NCBI RefSeq assembly: GCF_018802605.1
Contig: NZ_CP069161.1
Coordinates: 3,286,001 to 3,350,000, forward strand
Direction: 5' to 3'
DNA: 64,000 nucleotides
Source: Paludibacterium paludis
GTDB lineage: Bacteria; Pseudomonadota; Gammaproteobacteria; Burkholderiales; Chromobacteriaceae
Shown piece after piece: positions 1 through 7,903 of the stretch (its first letter is position 1; the number at the start of each line of letters is the position of its first letter). The notes under the pieces were generated by a model that saw nothing but the letters and a program-made list of their open reading frames with translations, was not told the DNA's origin and ran no database searches. The position numbers and the translations under genes were made by a program.

Positions 1-1
1 C

Positions 2-1462
2 CAGGGCATGGCCGTGCTCGGCGCGCTCCTCATCGCGCGCCTGGCTGCCATGATCCTGATTCCATTGACGGACACCACCGAGGCGCGCTACGCGGAAATC
101 GCCCGCAAGATGCTGGAAACCGGCAACTGGATCACGCTGTGGCACGATTACGGCGTGCCCTTCTGGGCCAAGCCCCCGCTGTCCACCTGGTTCTCCGCCC
201 TGTCGATGGGGCTATTCGGCGTCAACGAACTGGCGGCGCGATTGCCGTCGCTGCTGCTGTCGGCGGGGACGGTCGCCCTGGTCGCCCGCCTGCTGCGCAA
301 GCGCTACGGCGGCGATGCGGGCTGGGCATCGGCCCTGCTGCTGGCGGGGGGTATCCTGTTCCTGCTCGGATCCGGCACGGTGATGACCGACCCCGCCCTG
401 ATCTTCGCCACCACGCTCATTCATGTCGCCTTCTGGGAGGCGCTGGATACCGGCAAGCGCGCGTGGGGCTACCTGTTCTTCGCCGGGATCGGCCTCGGAC
501 TCCTCGCCAAGGGGCCGATCGCCATCGTGCTCACGGCCATGCCCATCGGACTGTGGGTGATCCTCAATCACCGCTGGGCCGCGATCCGGCAACACCTTCC
601 CTGGCTGACCGGCACGCTGCTGGCTCTGGCCATCGCCGTTCCCTGGTACTGGCTGGCCGAGCGCCGCACGCCGGGATTTCTCGATTATTTCATCGTCGGC
701 GAGCACATCAGCCGCTTTCTCGACCCAGGCTGGAAAGGCGACCGCTACGGCTACGCCCATGCCACGCCGCACGGTATGATCTGGCTGTACGCCGCGGCGG
801 GCCTCCTGCCCTGGTCGGTCTGCGCTCCGGTGTGGCTCGTCCGCTTCGGCCGCCGGCTGGTGCCGGACCGCCGCGACGGTTTCCTGAGCTATTGCGTGCT
901 ATGGACAACGATGCCGCTGGTTTTCTTTACCGTCTCGGGCAACATCATCATGCCGTACGCCCTGACCATGGTGCCGGGCTTCGCCGCGCTGGCCGCGTCG
1001 CTATGGGCCCGCCACGACGCGCCGGAGCGAGGGCGCTGGCTGCCCTGGCTCGCGGCGCTGCCGCTTGTCGCGCTGATCGCGGCAACCCTGGCGTTCCGCC
1101 TCGCTCCCGAACCGCTCGCCCGCACCCAGAAGGCCATGGTCGGCGCCTGGTTCGCCGAGCGGCCCGCCGCGAACTCGCGGCTGGTGCTGTGGGACAGCCG
1201 TCGGGAGTTTTCCGCGGAGTTCTATGCCGGCGGCCGCTTGATCACCACCTTCAACCCGCAGACCGTGCGGAAGGCGCTCGCCACGCCCGGCAACGATTAC
1301 CTGGCCTGCCGCGACAGCGAGTGCGCGTCGCTGCCGGCCGAACTGCGCGCCGCTTTTGTGGAAGCGGGGCGTTTCCCCAACCCCGGCGAAGCCATGCGTC
1401 TCCTGAAAAAACGCGCGCCCGCCACTCCCCTTCCCCTGACAGGACCCGGCAATGACCGCTGA
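2..1462 (+). CDS. ArnT-like family 39 glycosyltransferase (5' end probably cut off)
   Basis: Polytopic inner-membrane transferase that moves a sugar from an undecaprenyl-phosphate donor to a periplasmic acceptor, typically lipid A. The frame is open from base 2 to the stop at 1462. The first ATG (base 8) has no well-placed Shine-Dalgarno and begins almost inside the first membrane segment, so the gene probably starts left of the window. Counting from that ATG, the first periplasmic loop carries the ArnT/PMT-type motif DTTEARYAE (about residues 22-30) and FWAKPPL (about 52-58), where the acidic residue and Arg are the family's catalytic and substrate-binding positions. About ten hydrophobic segments follow, then a short C-terminal soluble tail. 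Its stop overlaps the next gene by 11 bp, so it is co-transcribed with the GT2, GtrA and deacetylase genes. The exact sugar cannot be read from sequence. Confidence 0.85.
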   Translation, partial: QGMAVLGALLIARLAAMILIPLTDTTEARYAEIARKMLETGNWITLWHDYGVPFWAKPPLSTWFSALSMGLFGVNELAARLPSLLLSAGTVALVARLLRKRYGGDAGWASALLLAGGILFLLGSGTVMTDPALIFATTLIHVAFWEALDTGKRAWGYLFFAGIGLGLLAKGPIAIVLTAMPIGLWVILNHRWAAIRQHLPWLTGTLLALAIAVPWYWLAERRTPGFLDYFIVGEHISRFLDPGWKGDRYGYAHATPHGMIWLYAAAGLLPWSVCAPVWLVRFGRRLVPDRRDGFLSYCVLWTTMPLVFFTVSGNIIMPYALTMVPGFAALAASLWARHDAPERGRWLPWLAALPLVALIAATLAFRLAPEPLARTQKAMVGAWFAERPAANSRLVLWDSRREFSAEFYAGGRLITTFNPQTVRKALATPGNDYLACRDSECASLPAELRAAFVEAGRFPNPGEAMRLLKKRAPATPLPLTGPGNDR

Positions 1463-2465
1463 TTTTGTCCCGGACTACCTTCTTGATCTGCGCGCCGCCC
1501 AGCGGCCGGCCATGCCGCGCGTGAGCTGCATCGTTCCCGCCTACAACGAAGCGGACAATATCGCGCTGTTGCTGACCACTCTCAACGCCCTGCTCGCCAA
1601 GGACGGCTACGAGCACGAGCTGATCGTGGTCGACGACGGCAGCCGCGACGCGACCGTCGAAGAAGTGCTCAAACTCCAGGCCACACTGCCGGTGACACTG
1701 ATCCAGCTGTCACGCAACTTCGGCAAGGAAATCGCGCTCACAGCGGGCATCGACCACTGCGACGGCGATGTGGCCGTGCTGATCGACGGCGACTTTCAGC
1801 ATCCCCCCGAAGTAATCCCGGATTTTCTGGCGCACTGGCGGCGCGGTTACGACATGGTGTACAGCGTTCGCGCCAGCCGGGACGGCGAGTCGCTCGCCAA
1901 GCGCTGGTTCACCCGGACCTTCTACACCCTGCTCAACCTCGGTTCCGCGCTGAAAATCCCGGAAAACACCCAGGACTTCCGGGTGCTGGACCGCTGCATC
2001 ATCGAAGCGCTCAAGGCCATGCCCGAACGAAACCGCTTCATGAAAGGCCTGTACAACTGGGTCGGCTTCACCCGCCTTGCCGTCACCACGCATACCAACG
2101 ATCGCATGGGCGGCGTGAGCAGCTTCAACCTGTGGCGCCTCCTGCAGCTTGGCCTGACCGGCCTGACGTCGTTTTCCAACGTGCCCTTGCGGGTCTGGAC
2201 CTTCATGGGCAGCGTGATTTCGCTCTCGTCGATCTGCTACGCGCTTCACGTGATGATCAGCACCCTGCTGTGGGGCACGGATCTGAAAGGCTGGCCGACC
2301 CTGATCGTCGCCACCTCCTTCCTCGGCGGCGTGCAGCTCTTGTCCATCGGCGTGCTCGGTGAATACATCGGCCGGATTTTCACCGAGGTGAAGCTCCGGC
2401 CGCACTATTTCGTGAGCCGGCTGCACAAGGCCGGATCGAAGGAAGATCCCGTTGATCAATCGTGA
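1452..2465 (+). CDS. GT2 polyprenyl-phosphate glycosyltransferase (ArnC/FlmF2/GtrB type)
   Basis: Predicted to load a nucleotide-activated sugar onto undecaprenyl phosphate at the cytoplasmic face. It has 337 residues. The N-terminal GT-A domain shows VSCIVPAYNE, the nucleotide-binding VVDDGSRD, the metal-binding DGDFQHPPE and QDFRVLDR. Two long hydrophobic helices near the C-terminus are the usual membrane anchor of the DPM1/GtrB/ArnC group. The ATG lies 11 bp inside the preceding ArnT-like gene, and its own 3' end overlaps the GtrA-like gene by 14 bp, so translation of the three is coupled. The neighbours (ArnT-like, flippase, YdjC-type deacetylase) favour a FlmF2/LgmA-like role in lipid A hexosamine addition over O-antigen glucosylation. 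That choice is inference. Confidence 0.88.
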   Translation: MTADFVPDYLLDLRAAQRPAMPRVSCIVPAYNEADNIALLLTTLNALLAKDGYEHELIVVDDGSRDATVEEVLKLQATLPVTLIQLSRNFGKEIALTAGIDHCDGDVAVLIDGDFQHPPEVIPDFLAHWRRGYDMVYSVRASRDGESLAKRWFTRTFYTLLNLGSALKIPENTQDFRVLDRCIIEALKAMPERNRFMKGLYNWVGFTRLAVTTHTNDRMGGVSSFNLWRLLQLGLTGLTSFSNVPLRVWTFMGSVISLSSICYALHVMISTLLWGTDLKGWPTLIVATSFLGGVQLLSIGVLGEYIGRIFTEVKLRPHYFVSRLHKAGSKEDPVDQS

Positions 2466-2841
2466 GCTGTTCTGGTTCGGCGTCGTCGGCGTCACGGCCA
2501 TGGCGGTGCACTACCTTCTGGTGACGCGGCTGTTCGTGCCGGCCGGTCTGACGCCGCTGCTGGCCAACGTGGCGGGATTCCTGCTCGCCTTCGTCGTCAG
2601 CTACCATGGGCACCGCCATCAAACCTTCCGGGCGCGCCACGTGCCGCACCGGCGGGCCCTGCCGCGGTTCTTCGCGGTCGCGTGCGCCAGTTTCGCCGTC
2701 AACGAAGCCATGTACGCCGCGCTGCTCGCGCACACGGCGCTCGACTACCGCGCCGCCTTGCTGATCGTGCTCGTCACCGTCGCCGCGCTGACGTTCCTGC
2801 TCGGCAAACTGTGGGCCTTCGCCGGAGTCCGTCCATCATGA
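2452..2841 (+). CDS. GtrA-family membrane protein (putative polyprenyl-sugar flippase)
   Basis: Small protein of 129 residues with four hydrophobic segments, typical of GtrA/DPMS3. Family members are thought to flip polyprenyl-phosphate-linked sugars to the periplasmic face, though the mechanism is not firmly proven. The start is a TTG at 2452, preceded by GGAAG at about seven bases and lying inside the 3' end of the GT2 gene. The stop shares an ATGA overlap with the following deacetylase gene. Its position between a lipid-linked-sugar synthase and a deacetylase, in an operon with an ArnT-like transferase, suggests it does the work that ArnE/ArnF do in the Ara4N pathway. Confidence 0.8.
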   Translation: MINRELFWFGVVGVTAMAVHYLLVTRLFVPAGLTPLLANVAGFLLAFVVSYHGHRHQTFRARHVPHRRALPRFFAVACASFAVNEAMYAALLAHTALDYRAALLIVLVTVAALTFLLGKLWAFAGVRPS

Positions 2842-3638
2842 AACGCCTAGTGCTGTGCGCCGACGACTTTGCCCAGTCGCGCGCCATTTCGCGCGGCATC
2901 CTTGACCTTGCCGAGGCGGGCCGCATCACCGCCACCAGCGTGTTCTCCCTGTCGGAACACTGGATGGAAGGCGCCCGGCAGCTCAAGCCGCTAAGCCCGC
3001 GGGTGGAAGCCGGGCTGCATCTGACGCTCACCGAGCCGTTCGACGACACGGCCCGCCCGCTGGGACGCTGGTTGCTGATGAGTCAGGCCGGCTGCGTGCC
3101 GCGCCAGGCGGTGCGCCGGTCGTTCGAGGCGCAATTGATGCGCTTTTGCGAGGAGTGGGGGGAATTGCCGGCCTATCTTGACGGACACCAGCATGTCCAT
3201 GCGCTGCCAGGCATCCGCGACGAAGTGTTCGCCCTGATAGAACGGCACTGGACCGGCGCCAGCCGGCCCTGGATCCGTCTGCCCGACCGGCTTGGCCACC
3301 CGGGCCAGAGCCGCTTCAAGGCTTCGGTGCTGACTTTCTGCTGCCGCGGCTTCGCGCGCCAAGCGGCGCAACGCGGCCTGACTTCGCACGCGTGGTTCGG
3401 CGGACTCTATTCGCTGTCGGGCGACGCGGCCTATCGGGCGCTGATGCGCGAATGGCTCGCCGCCTGTCCGGACGGCGCGCTGATGATGTGTCACCCCGGC
3501 ATGCCGGCGACAAACCCCGCCGACCCGATCGCACGGGCGCGCGTCAACGAATACCGCTACCTGGCGAGTCCGGCCTTCGCGGAAGACCTGCGAAGCGCCG
3601 GGGTGGAGCTGGTCACCGGCTCCCGAACCGCCGGTTAA
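2838..3638 (+). CDS. YdjC/ChbG-family carbohydrate deacetylase (NaxD/LgmC-like candidate)
   Basis: Predicted metal-dependent deacetylase of N-acetylated sugars, 266 residues. The start is the ATG in the ATGA overlap with the GtrA-like gene; the open frame reaches further upstream, but that part is GtrA coding sequence in another frame. Metal and active-site signatures of the YdjC fold are present: LCADDF at residues 6-11 (paired Asp), GLHLTLTEP, DGHQHVHALP (two His spaced as expected) and a late MMCHPGMP. Known relatives are ChbG, which acts on chitooligosaccharides, and NaxD, which deacetylates undecaprenyl-phosphate-GalNAc before lipid A transfer in Francisella, with LgmC in Bordetella. The operon context supports the second role. 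No signal peptide is seen, which fits a cytoplasmic-face enzyme. Confidence 0.83.
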   Translation: MKRLVLCADDFAQSRAISRGILDLAEAGRITATSVFSLSEHWMEGARQLKPLSPRVEAGLHLTLTEPFDDTARPLGRWLLMSQAGCVPRQAVRRSFEAQLMRFCEEWGELPAYLDGHQHVHALPGIRDEVFALIERHWTGASRPWIRLPDRLGHPGQSRFKASVLTFCCRGFARQAAQRGLTSHAWFGGLYSLSGDAAYRALMREWLAACPDGALMMCHPGMPATNPADPIARARVNEYRYLASPAFAEDLRSAGVELVTGSRTAG

Positions 3639-3936
3639 GGCGAAGGGAAACGCAACGGGTCATTCCTCTCCACCTGGGATGGAGCAGGCCCGCTCCGGAT
3701 ACCGAGGTGGAATTACCCCATCAGGATGAAACGCGCGGGATTGGCCGGACGGCGCCCGTCGGCGAACATCCGCCGAGCTTCGCGGCGATGCCGAACCTGA
3801 CGGTATGGCGCGGAACCTCGGGCGCGGCAGGCGTCAGGATCAGGCTGGCGGTGGAAACGTGCGGGGTCATGATGGGTGCTCGCAGAAGAAAGCCAGCTTC
3901 GCTTGCAAAAAACGCTCATTCCTCCCGGGCTCGTCC
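3639..3936. other. Intergenic stretch with an imperfect hairpin, no supported gene
   Basis: About 300 bp between the deacetylase operon and the convergent pseudouridine synthase gene. Near 3670-3710 an imperfect inverted repeat (outer arms CCACCT and AGGTGG, inner arms GGAGC and GCTCC) may form a hairpin after the operon, but no T-run follows it. Short open frames on the minus strand (for example 3713-3940) have no recognisable domain and no good Shine-Dalgarno. I see no promoter I would defend. Confidence 0.4.
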
Positions 3937-4638
3937 TCACACCGTGGGCCAGGGCAGCCGCCGGGGATTCAGCGCCTCATCGGCAAGCAAGGTCCGGCAG
4001 GACTCGTGGGTGAACCATCGCCCCTCTTCGGGCGCCGCGCGAAAATGGAATGCCTCGCCATCCAGTTCGAAACGCAGTTGCCAGGCATGCAGGTAGGCCC
4101 GGTCTGGCTCGCCGCCGGGATAATCGGCCGGATGGTAGAGCGGATCGCCAAGAATCGGCGCGCCAAGGCTTTTGAGAGCGACGCGTAACTGATGGGTACG
4201 GCCGGTGCGCGGACGCAGCACGAAAAGACGCAGGCCGGGCAGCATCGACCACGAGAAAAACTGGGTGACCGCGGGGTTGTCCCGCGATGGCGTCAGCCGC
4301 CACGCGCCGCCGCGGCCCTTTTCCATGTCGCCACTGACAAGACCCTGCTTTTTCGAGGGTTTGCGGTCCGACAACGCGACATAGTATTTCTCCACCCGGG
4401 AGCCGGCGAAGGCGTCGCCCAGTTCCCTCGCGGTCCGTTCATCGCGGGCGATCAGCAGCAGTCCGGAGGTGACCCGGTCCAGGCGGTGCACCGGCCAGAG
4501 CGGCTCGCCGCCCAGCGCTTCGCGCACGGTTTCGAACAGGCCGGGCTCGTCGCCCTGGCGATGAAAACTGGTACCCTGGCGTTTGTCGATGACGTGGAAA
4601 CGGGGGTCGGAAGCGATGAGACGAAACATGGGACGCAA
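3937..4638 (-). CDS. RluA-family pseudouridine synthase-like protein
   Basis: Predicted RNA uridine-to-pseudouridine isomerase of 233 residues, close to the length of the TIGR01621-type Rlu-like proteins and lacking an S4 domain. The catalytic motif HRLDRVTSGLLL begins at residue 51, with the nucleophilic Asp at 54. Further RluA-family landmarks are KYYVALSD, RPRTGRTHQLRVAL and APILGDPLY. The target RNA cannot be inferred. Two start codons, M1 and M4, are close together; M1 is used here. The gene stands alone, followed upstream on the same strand by the thioesterase gene about 16 bp away, so the two may be co-transcribed. Confidence 0.85.
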   Translation of the reverse strand: MRPMFRLIASDPRFHVIDKRQGTSFHRQGDEPGLFETVREALGGEPLWPVHRLDRVTSGLLLIARDERTARELGDAFAGSRVEKYYVALSDRKPSKKQGLVSGDMEKGRGGAWRLTPSRDNPAVTQFFSWSMLPGLRLFVLRPRTGRTHQLRVALKSLGAPILGDPLYHPADYPGGEPDRAYLHAWQLRFELDGEAFHFRAAPEEGRWFTHESCRTLLADEALNPRRLPWPTV

Positions 4639-4653
4639 GGATACGCGATCGCG

Positions 4654-5142
4654 TCACGCCGGTGAAGCGCCGCACTCTTCGCTCATGCGCAGCTCCGCTT
4701 CCTTGCGCATTTTCTTGCGGATCTCGGCTTCACGGAATCGCTTCTTGTGGACGTCGTTGTCGAGCGACAGCGGAGGAACCGCCACCGCCTTGCCATCCTG
4801 GTAGGCAACCATGGTGAAGTAGCAACTATTGGTGTGCCGGACACTGCGGTCCTGGATGTTCTCAGCGACCACCTTGATGCCGACCTCCATCGACGTGCGC
4901 CCCACATGATTGACGCTCGCGAAAAATGTCACCAGCTCGCCGACATGGATCGGCTGCTTGAACAGCACCTGGTCCACGGACAGTGTGACCACATAACAGC
5001 CTGCATACCGGCTGGCGCAGGCGTACGCCACCTGGTCGAGCAATTTGAGCAGCACCCCGCCGTGCACGTTCCCGGAGAAATTCGCCATGTCCGGCGTCAT
5101 CAGCACCGACATGGTCAGTTCGCGTTGGTTGGTGTTTTCCAC
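4654..5142 (-). CDS. Acyl-CoA thioesterase, hotdog fold (YciA-like)
   Basis: Predicted cytoplasmic acyl-CoA hydrolase of 162 residues. The hotdog signature NVHGGVLLKLLDQVAY, with the catalytic Asp in the long helix, sits near the N-terminus. It is followed by the second strand block SVDQVLFKQPIHVGELV and VNHVGRTSMEVGIKV, as in YciA and cytosolic acyl-CoA hydrolases. The chosen start is GTG at 5142, preceded by AAGGA at about eight bases; the longer open frame upstream lacks a ribosome binding site. The lysine- and arginine-rich tail is typical. Its location directly upstream of the pseudouridine synthase, on the same strand, suggests a small two-gene unit without obvious functional link. Confidence 0.85.
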   Translation of the reverse strand: MENTNQRELTMSVLMTPDMANFSGNVHGGVLLKLLDQVAYACASRYAGCYVVTLSVDQVLFKQPIHVGELVTFFASVNHVGRTSMEVGIKVVAENIQDRSVRHTNSCYFTMVAYQDGKAVAVPPLSLDNDVHKKRFREAEIRKKMRKEAELRMSEECGASPA

Positions 5143-5298
5143 GAATCCGTTCCTTCTTTTGTTATCGTTTGATGATAACCCGAGCGGGAAGGATAGGGCC
5201 AGAATCGAAAGGCGGCAAAAACCCTCTGTCCAAACAGTCACTTATCGGTTAAATTCAGTATATGGGCACGATTTTGTGCCTAAACCGTTTCGCGAATC

Positions 5299-5961
5299 AT
5301 GCAGATCCAGTCGCTGAGCAACTCCTGGAGCGCGTATGCGCCGCCCCCTGCCCCGGTGCCGATGGCCCACGGCAGCGGATGCCCCTGCGCGCAATGCCAG
5401 TCAATGGCCAGCGACGACACGAAAATCAGCGCCGACAGCACTCAGAACACGTCGGCGGTCACCCCGTTCAATCGCGACAACGACACCGCCGCCGGCGAGG
5501 GCAACGCCCGCGATGCCGGCACCCCGCTCAATGCCCAGGGCAAGCCACTGACCGACGCCCAGCAGGAGCAGCTCGCCAAACTCAAGGCCCGGGACGCGGA
5601 GGTCCGCCAGCACGAAGCGGCGCACATGGCGGCCAGCGGCGGCCTGGCGGGCAGTCCGAGCTACACCTACCAGCGCGGACCGGATGGCGGACAGTACGCC
5701 ATCGGCGGCGAAGTCTCGATTTCGATGAGTCCGGGAAGCACGCCGGCGGAGACCATCAGCCGCGCGCGCAAGATACGCGCCTCCGCGCTCGCGCCGGCCG
5801 AGCCGTCCGGGCAGGACCGCTCGGTGGCGGCGGCGGCCAACGCCATGGAGGCGCAGGCCCGCGCCGAACAGGCAAAGCAAAGCGCCGGTTACGGCAAGGA
5901 CGGCAGACAGCAAGGCGGCGCACAGGGGGGATCCGGCACCCGGATCGACACCTACGCCTGA
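5299..5961 (+). CDS. SprA-related putative metalloprotease (CJM1_0395 family)
   Basis: Protein of 220 residues with a low-complexity, Ser/Ala/Asp-rich N-terminal third and a conserved core. The core carries LKARDAEVRQHEAAH, with the HExxH zinc-type motif at residues 105-109, followed by SYTYQRGPDGGQYAIGGEV and a C-terminal Ala/Arg-rich helix. This arrangement matches the SprA-related family annotated as putative metalloproteases; no proteolytic activity has been shown that I know of. A Cys pair (CPCAQC) lies near residues 28-33. There is no classical signal peptide. It is flanked by unrelated single genes, so context does not help. Confidence 0.78.
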   Translation: MQIQSLSNSWSAYAPPPAPVPMAHGSGCPCAQCQSMASDDTKISADSTQNTSAVTPFNRDNDTAAGEGNARDAGTPLNAQGKPLTDAQQEQLAKLKARDAEVRQHEAAHMAASGGLAGSPSYTYQRGPDGGQYAIGGEVSISMSPGSTPAETISRARKIRASALAPAEPSGQDRSVAAAANAMEAQARAEQAKQSAGYGKDGRQQGGAQGGSGTRIDTYA

Positions 5962-6045
5962 ACACGCTTTGCCTGCCGTCAAGCCGCGGATCCCGTTTGG
6001 CGGGTTATAGTGGAAAGCATCAACCACAGCAACAGGATCCGTTTC

Positions 6046-6498
6046 ATGACTACCGTCACCATCCGACGCGCCACACTGGCCGATCTTCCCGCCGTCGCCC
6101 GGCTTTTCAACGGCTACCGCCAGTTCTATCTTCAGGGCTCAGACCTTGCCCTGTGCGAACGTTTCATCGGGGAACGGATGCGCAACGGGGAGTCGGTGAT
6201 TCTGCTCGCCGAGGACGCCGGTGGCGAAGCGGTCGGTTTCACTCAGCTGTATCCGACGTTCTGTTCGGTCGCGGCACAGCCGATTTTCGTACTGTACGAC
6301 CTGTTCGTGACGCCGCATGCGCGCAAGACCGGCGCGGGACGCGCCCTGATGAACGCCGCGCGCGATCATGCGAAAGCCAGCGGAGCGGCGCGCGTGGATT
6401 TGTCGACCGCCCGCGACAACTTCATCGGTCAGTCACTGTACGAATCGCTCGGCTACGAGCGGGACAACGTCTATTACGTGTACAACCTGACGCTCTGA
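6046..6498 (+). CDS. GNAT-family N-acetyltransferase
   Basis: Predicted acetyl-CoA-dependent N-acetyltransferase of 150 residues. It starts with the typical TIRRATLADLPAVARLF strand-helix. Motif A, the acetyl-CoA pyrophosphate loop, is seen as VTPHARKTGAGRALM (RxxGxG/A type), and the C-terminal motif B as ARDNFIGQSLYESLGY. The ATG at 6046 matches the family N-terminus and has AGGA about ten bases upstream; a longer GTG-started version from 6010 is less likely. The substrate is unknown. It could be an amino-acid or antibiotic acetyltransferase, but nothing here decides. Confidence 0.83.
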   Translation: MTTVTIRRATLADLPAVARLFNGYRQFYLQGSDLALCERFIGERMRNGESVILLAEDAGGEAVGFTQLYPTFCSVAAQPIFVLYDLFVTPHARKTGAGRALMNAARDHAKASGAARVDLSTARDNFIGQSLYESLGYERDNVYYVYNLTL

Positions 6499-6501
6499 CC
6501 G

Positions 6502-6957
6502 TCAGGCCAGCGAGGTTCCGTCATCTTGCCGGACGGCGGAATCCACGGCACGGCGCCGCAGCTCGGCGCCGATAACGCCGAAAGCCGCCCCGGCGATCGC
6601 GGCCAGCGCGATCGCTGTTCCAAAACCGACCGCCAGGTTGGCGCCTTCCGCTATCCGGACCACCGCACGCAAAACCGCGAACATTGCCGTCACAAGCAGG
6701 ACGAGAGGCAGATTCTCGAAAAACGGGGGAAAACGGACAGGATCGATACGGCGCGCCATGACAAAGGCGATGGCACCGCACCCTGCCAGGACGCTCGCGC
6801 GGACGAGAAAATCCCCGTCGATCCCATGGGCCAGGCATGAAGCGAGCAATACAGCGGAAAGGCAGAACAGAACCAGCGCGGCGATGATCCGGTAGACGGT
6901 CATGCGAGCAACGGTTTCCTCCATTTCATCCAGGAACATGGCGATCATTCTATGCAA
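6502..6957 (-). CDS. Small integral membrane protein of unknown function
   Basis: Hypothetical protein of 151 residues with four hydrophobic segments (roughly residues 22-42, 50-67, 82-98 and 106-128) separated by short basic loops, and a charged C-terminal tail. No domain is recognised. It converges with the acetyltransferase gene with only three bases between stops. An AT-rich region lies directly upstream and probably holds its promoter. Two methionines near the start (M1, M4) and a third before the first membrane segment leave the exact start uncertain. Confidence 0.55.
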   Translation of the reverse strand: MHRMIAMFLDEMEETVARMTVYRIIAALVLFCLSAVLLASCLAHGIDGDFLVRASVLAGCGAIAFVMARRIDPVRFPPFFENLPLVLLVTAMFAVLRAVVRIAEGANLAVGFGTAIALAAIAGAAFGVIGAELRRRAVDSAVRQDDGTSLA

Positions 6958-7903
6958 AATTGATATGCAAATATCACATCAACACTTATAAAGAGTCAAG
7001 AAAAGTTCGTTCACCAAGACCCCGGACGCCTTCTCGCTCATTGCCGTTCAACGGCCCGATCCCCTATGATTTCGCTGTGCCGATTGTCATTCCATCCGCC
7101 GCCCTTGCGCCCTGCCTCTCTTCCGCCCCGCGCTCTGAGCCCTGCAAAGACGCGCATTCGGGAAATGTGCTCGACGCCCGGCTCGCGCGCATCTACATCA
7201 TCGACACCATCGTGCTTGCCGTCATGAACCTCACTTGGCACCACTCTGCTCGATGGAGGTGGCGCCGATACGGCGAAAGCCCGAGCTTGCCGGGCCATAG
7301 CGCGTCAGTCGGTCATGGTCGGTTCGCCTAGCGCCCTTCCGGTACCGTCATCAGGTTTTTTTGGGGTCGCGCCCCGCTTGCAAATGAAAAATCCGCCTCT
7401 TATCTTGCCGCAATATATCCGTTCCATCTTCGGGCGTGAATCGTGGGCGACGGGAGTCGGTATATCCGCACTTCCCGCGCCGCCCCCCAAAAACGATACG
7501 GCAACGATGAAATTCATCATGATCAACCCTTATTTTGAAATGCAAAAAATATCGTGGCGATTTTCAATCAATCACCAAGGATCGGATCATGCGTTGCCGC
7601 AGGCGGGCCGACAACTCGCCGGCTGGACAGTCGACATCTCGGCACGTCCCAACGTAAAGAACACATCAAACGGCTCTCGGCGCGCTATCCATGAGTAAAT
7701 GCCAAGGGATGCCCGGCATGAAATCGGCGAACACCATGGATGGGCCGCTGCCCGCGACACACATCGCGCGGCACCGGGGGCTCCCGCTTACCATCAAGTG
7801 TGCACTCCGCAGGAAACGCGCCGTTCGCTCCTCATAGGAAAATAGCTCCGCCATTCTGTCGCGGTGGATACCGACCCTCATCCCGCTGGCCGGCAACACA
7901 CCG
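6958..7903. other. Long region without a supportable gene
   Basis: About 950 bp, noticeably more AT-rich than its neighbours near 6958-7010 and 7380-7580. Several short open frames exist on both strands (for example 7315-7698 plus and 7666-7899 minus), but none has a recognisable domain, consistent coding bias or a good ribosome binding site. The minus-strand frame at 7666-7899 lies directly downstream of the metal ATPase gene and is the least unlikely. I could not identify transposase remnants, a structured RNA or long repeats. It may be decayed mobile or phage DNA. Confidence 0.4.

Noticed and set aside
6960..7331. 123-codon frame in the gene-poor block
   Set aside because: Composition is non-coding-like and no domain or start signal supports it.
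7315..7698. 127-codon frame in the gene-poor block
   Set aside because: No recognisable domain, no ribosome binding site, and a competing frame of similar length on the other strand.
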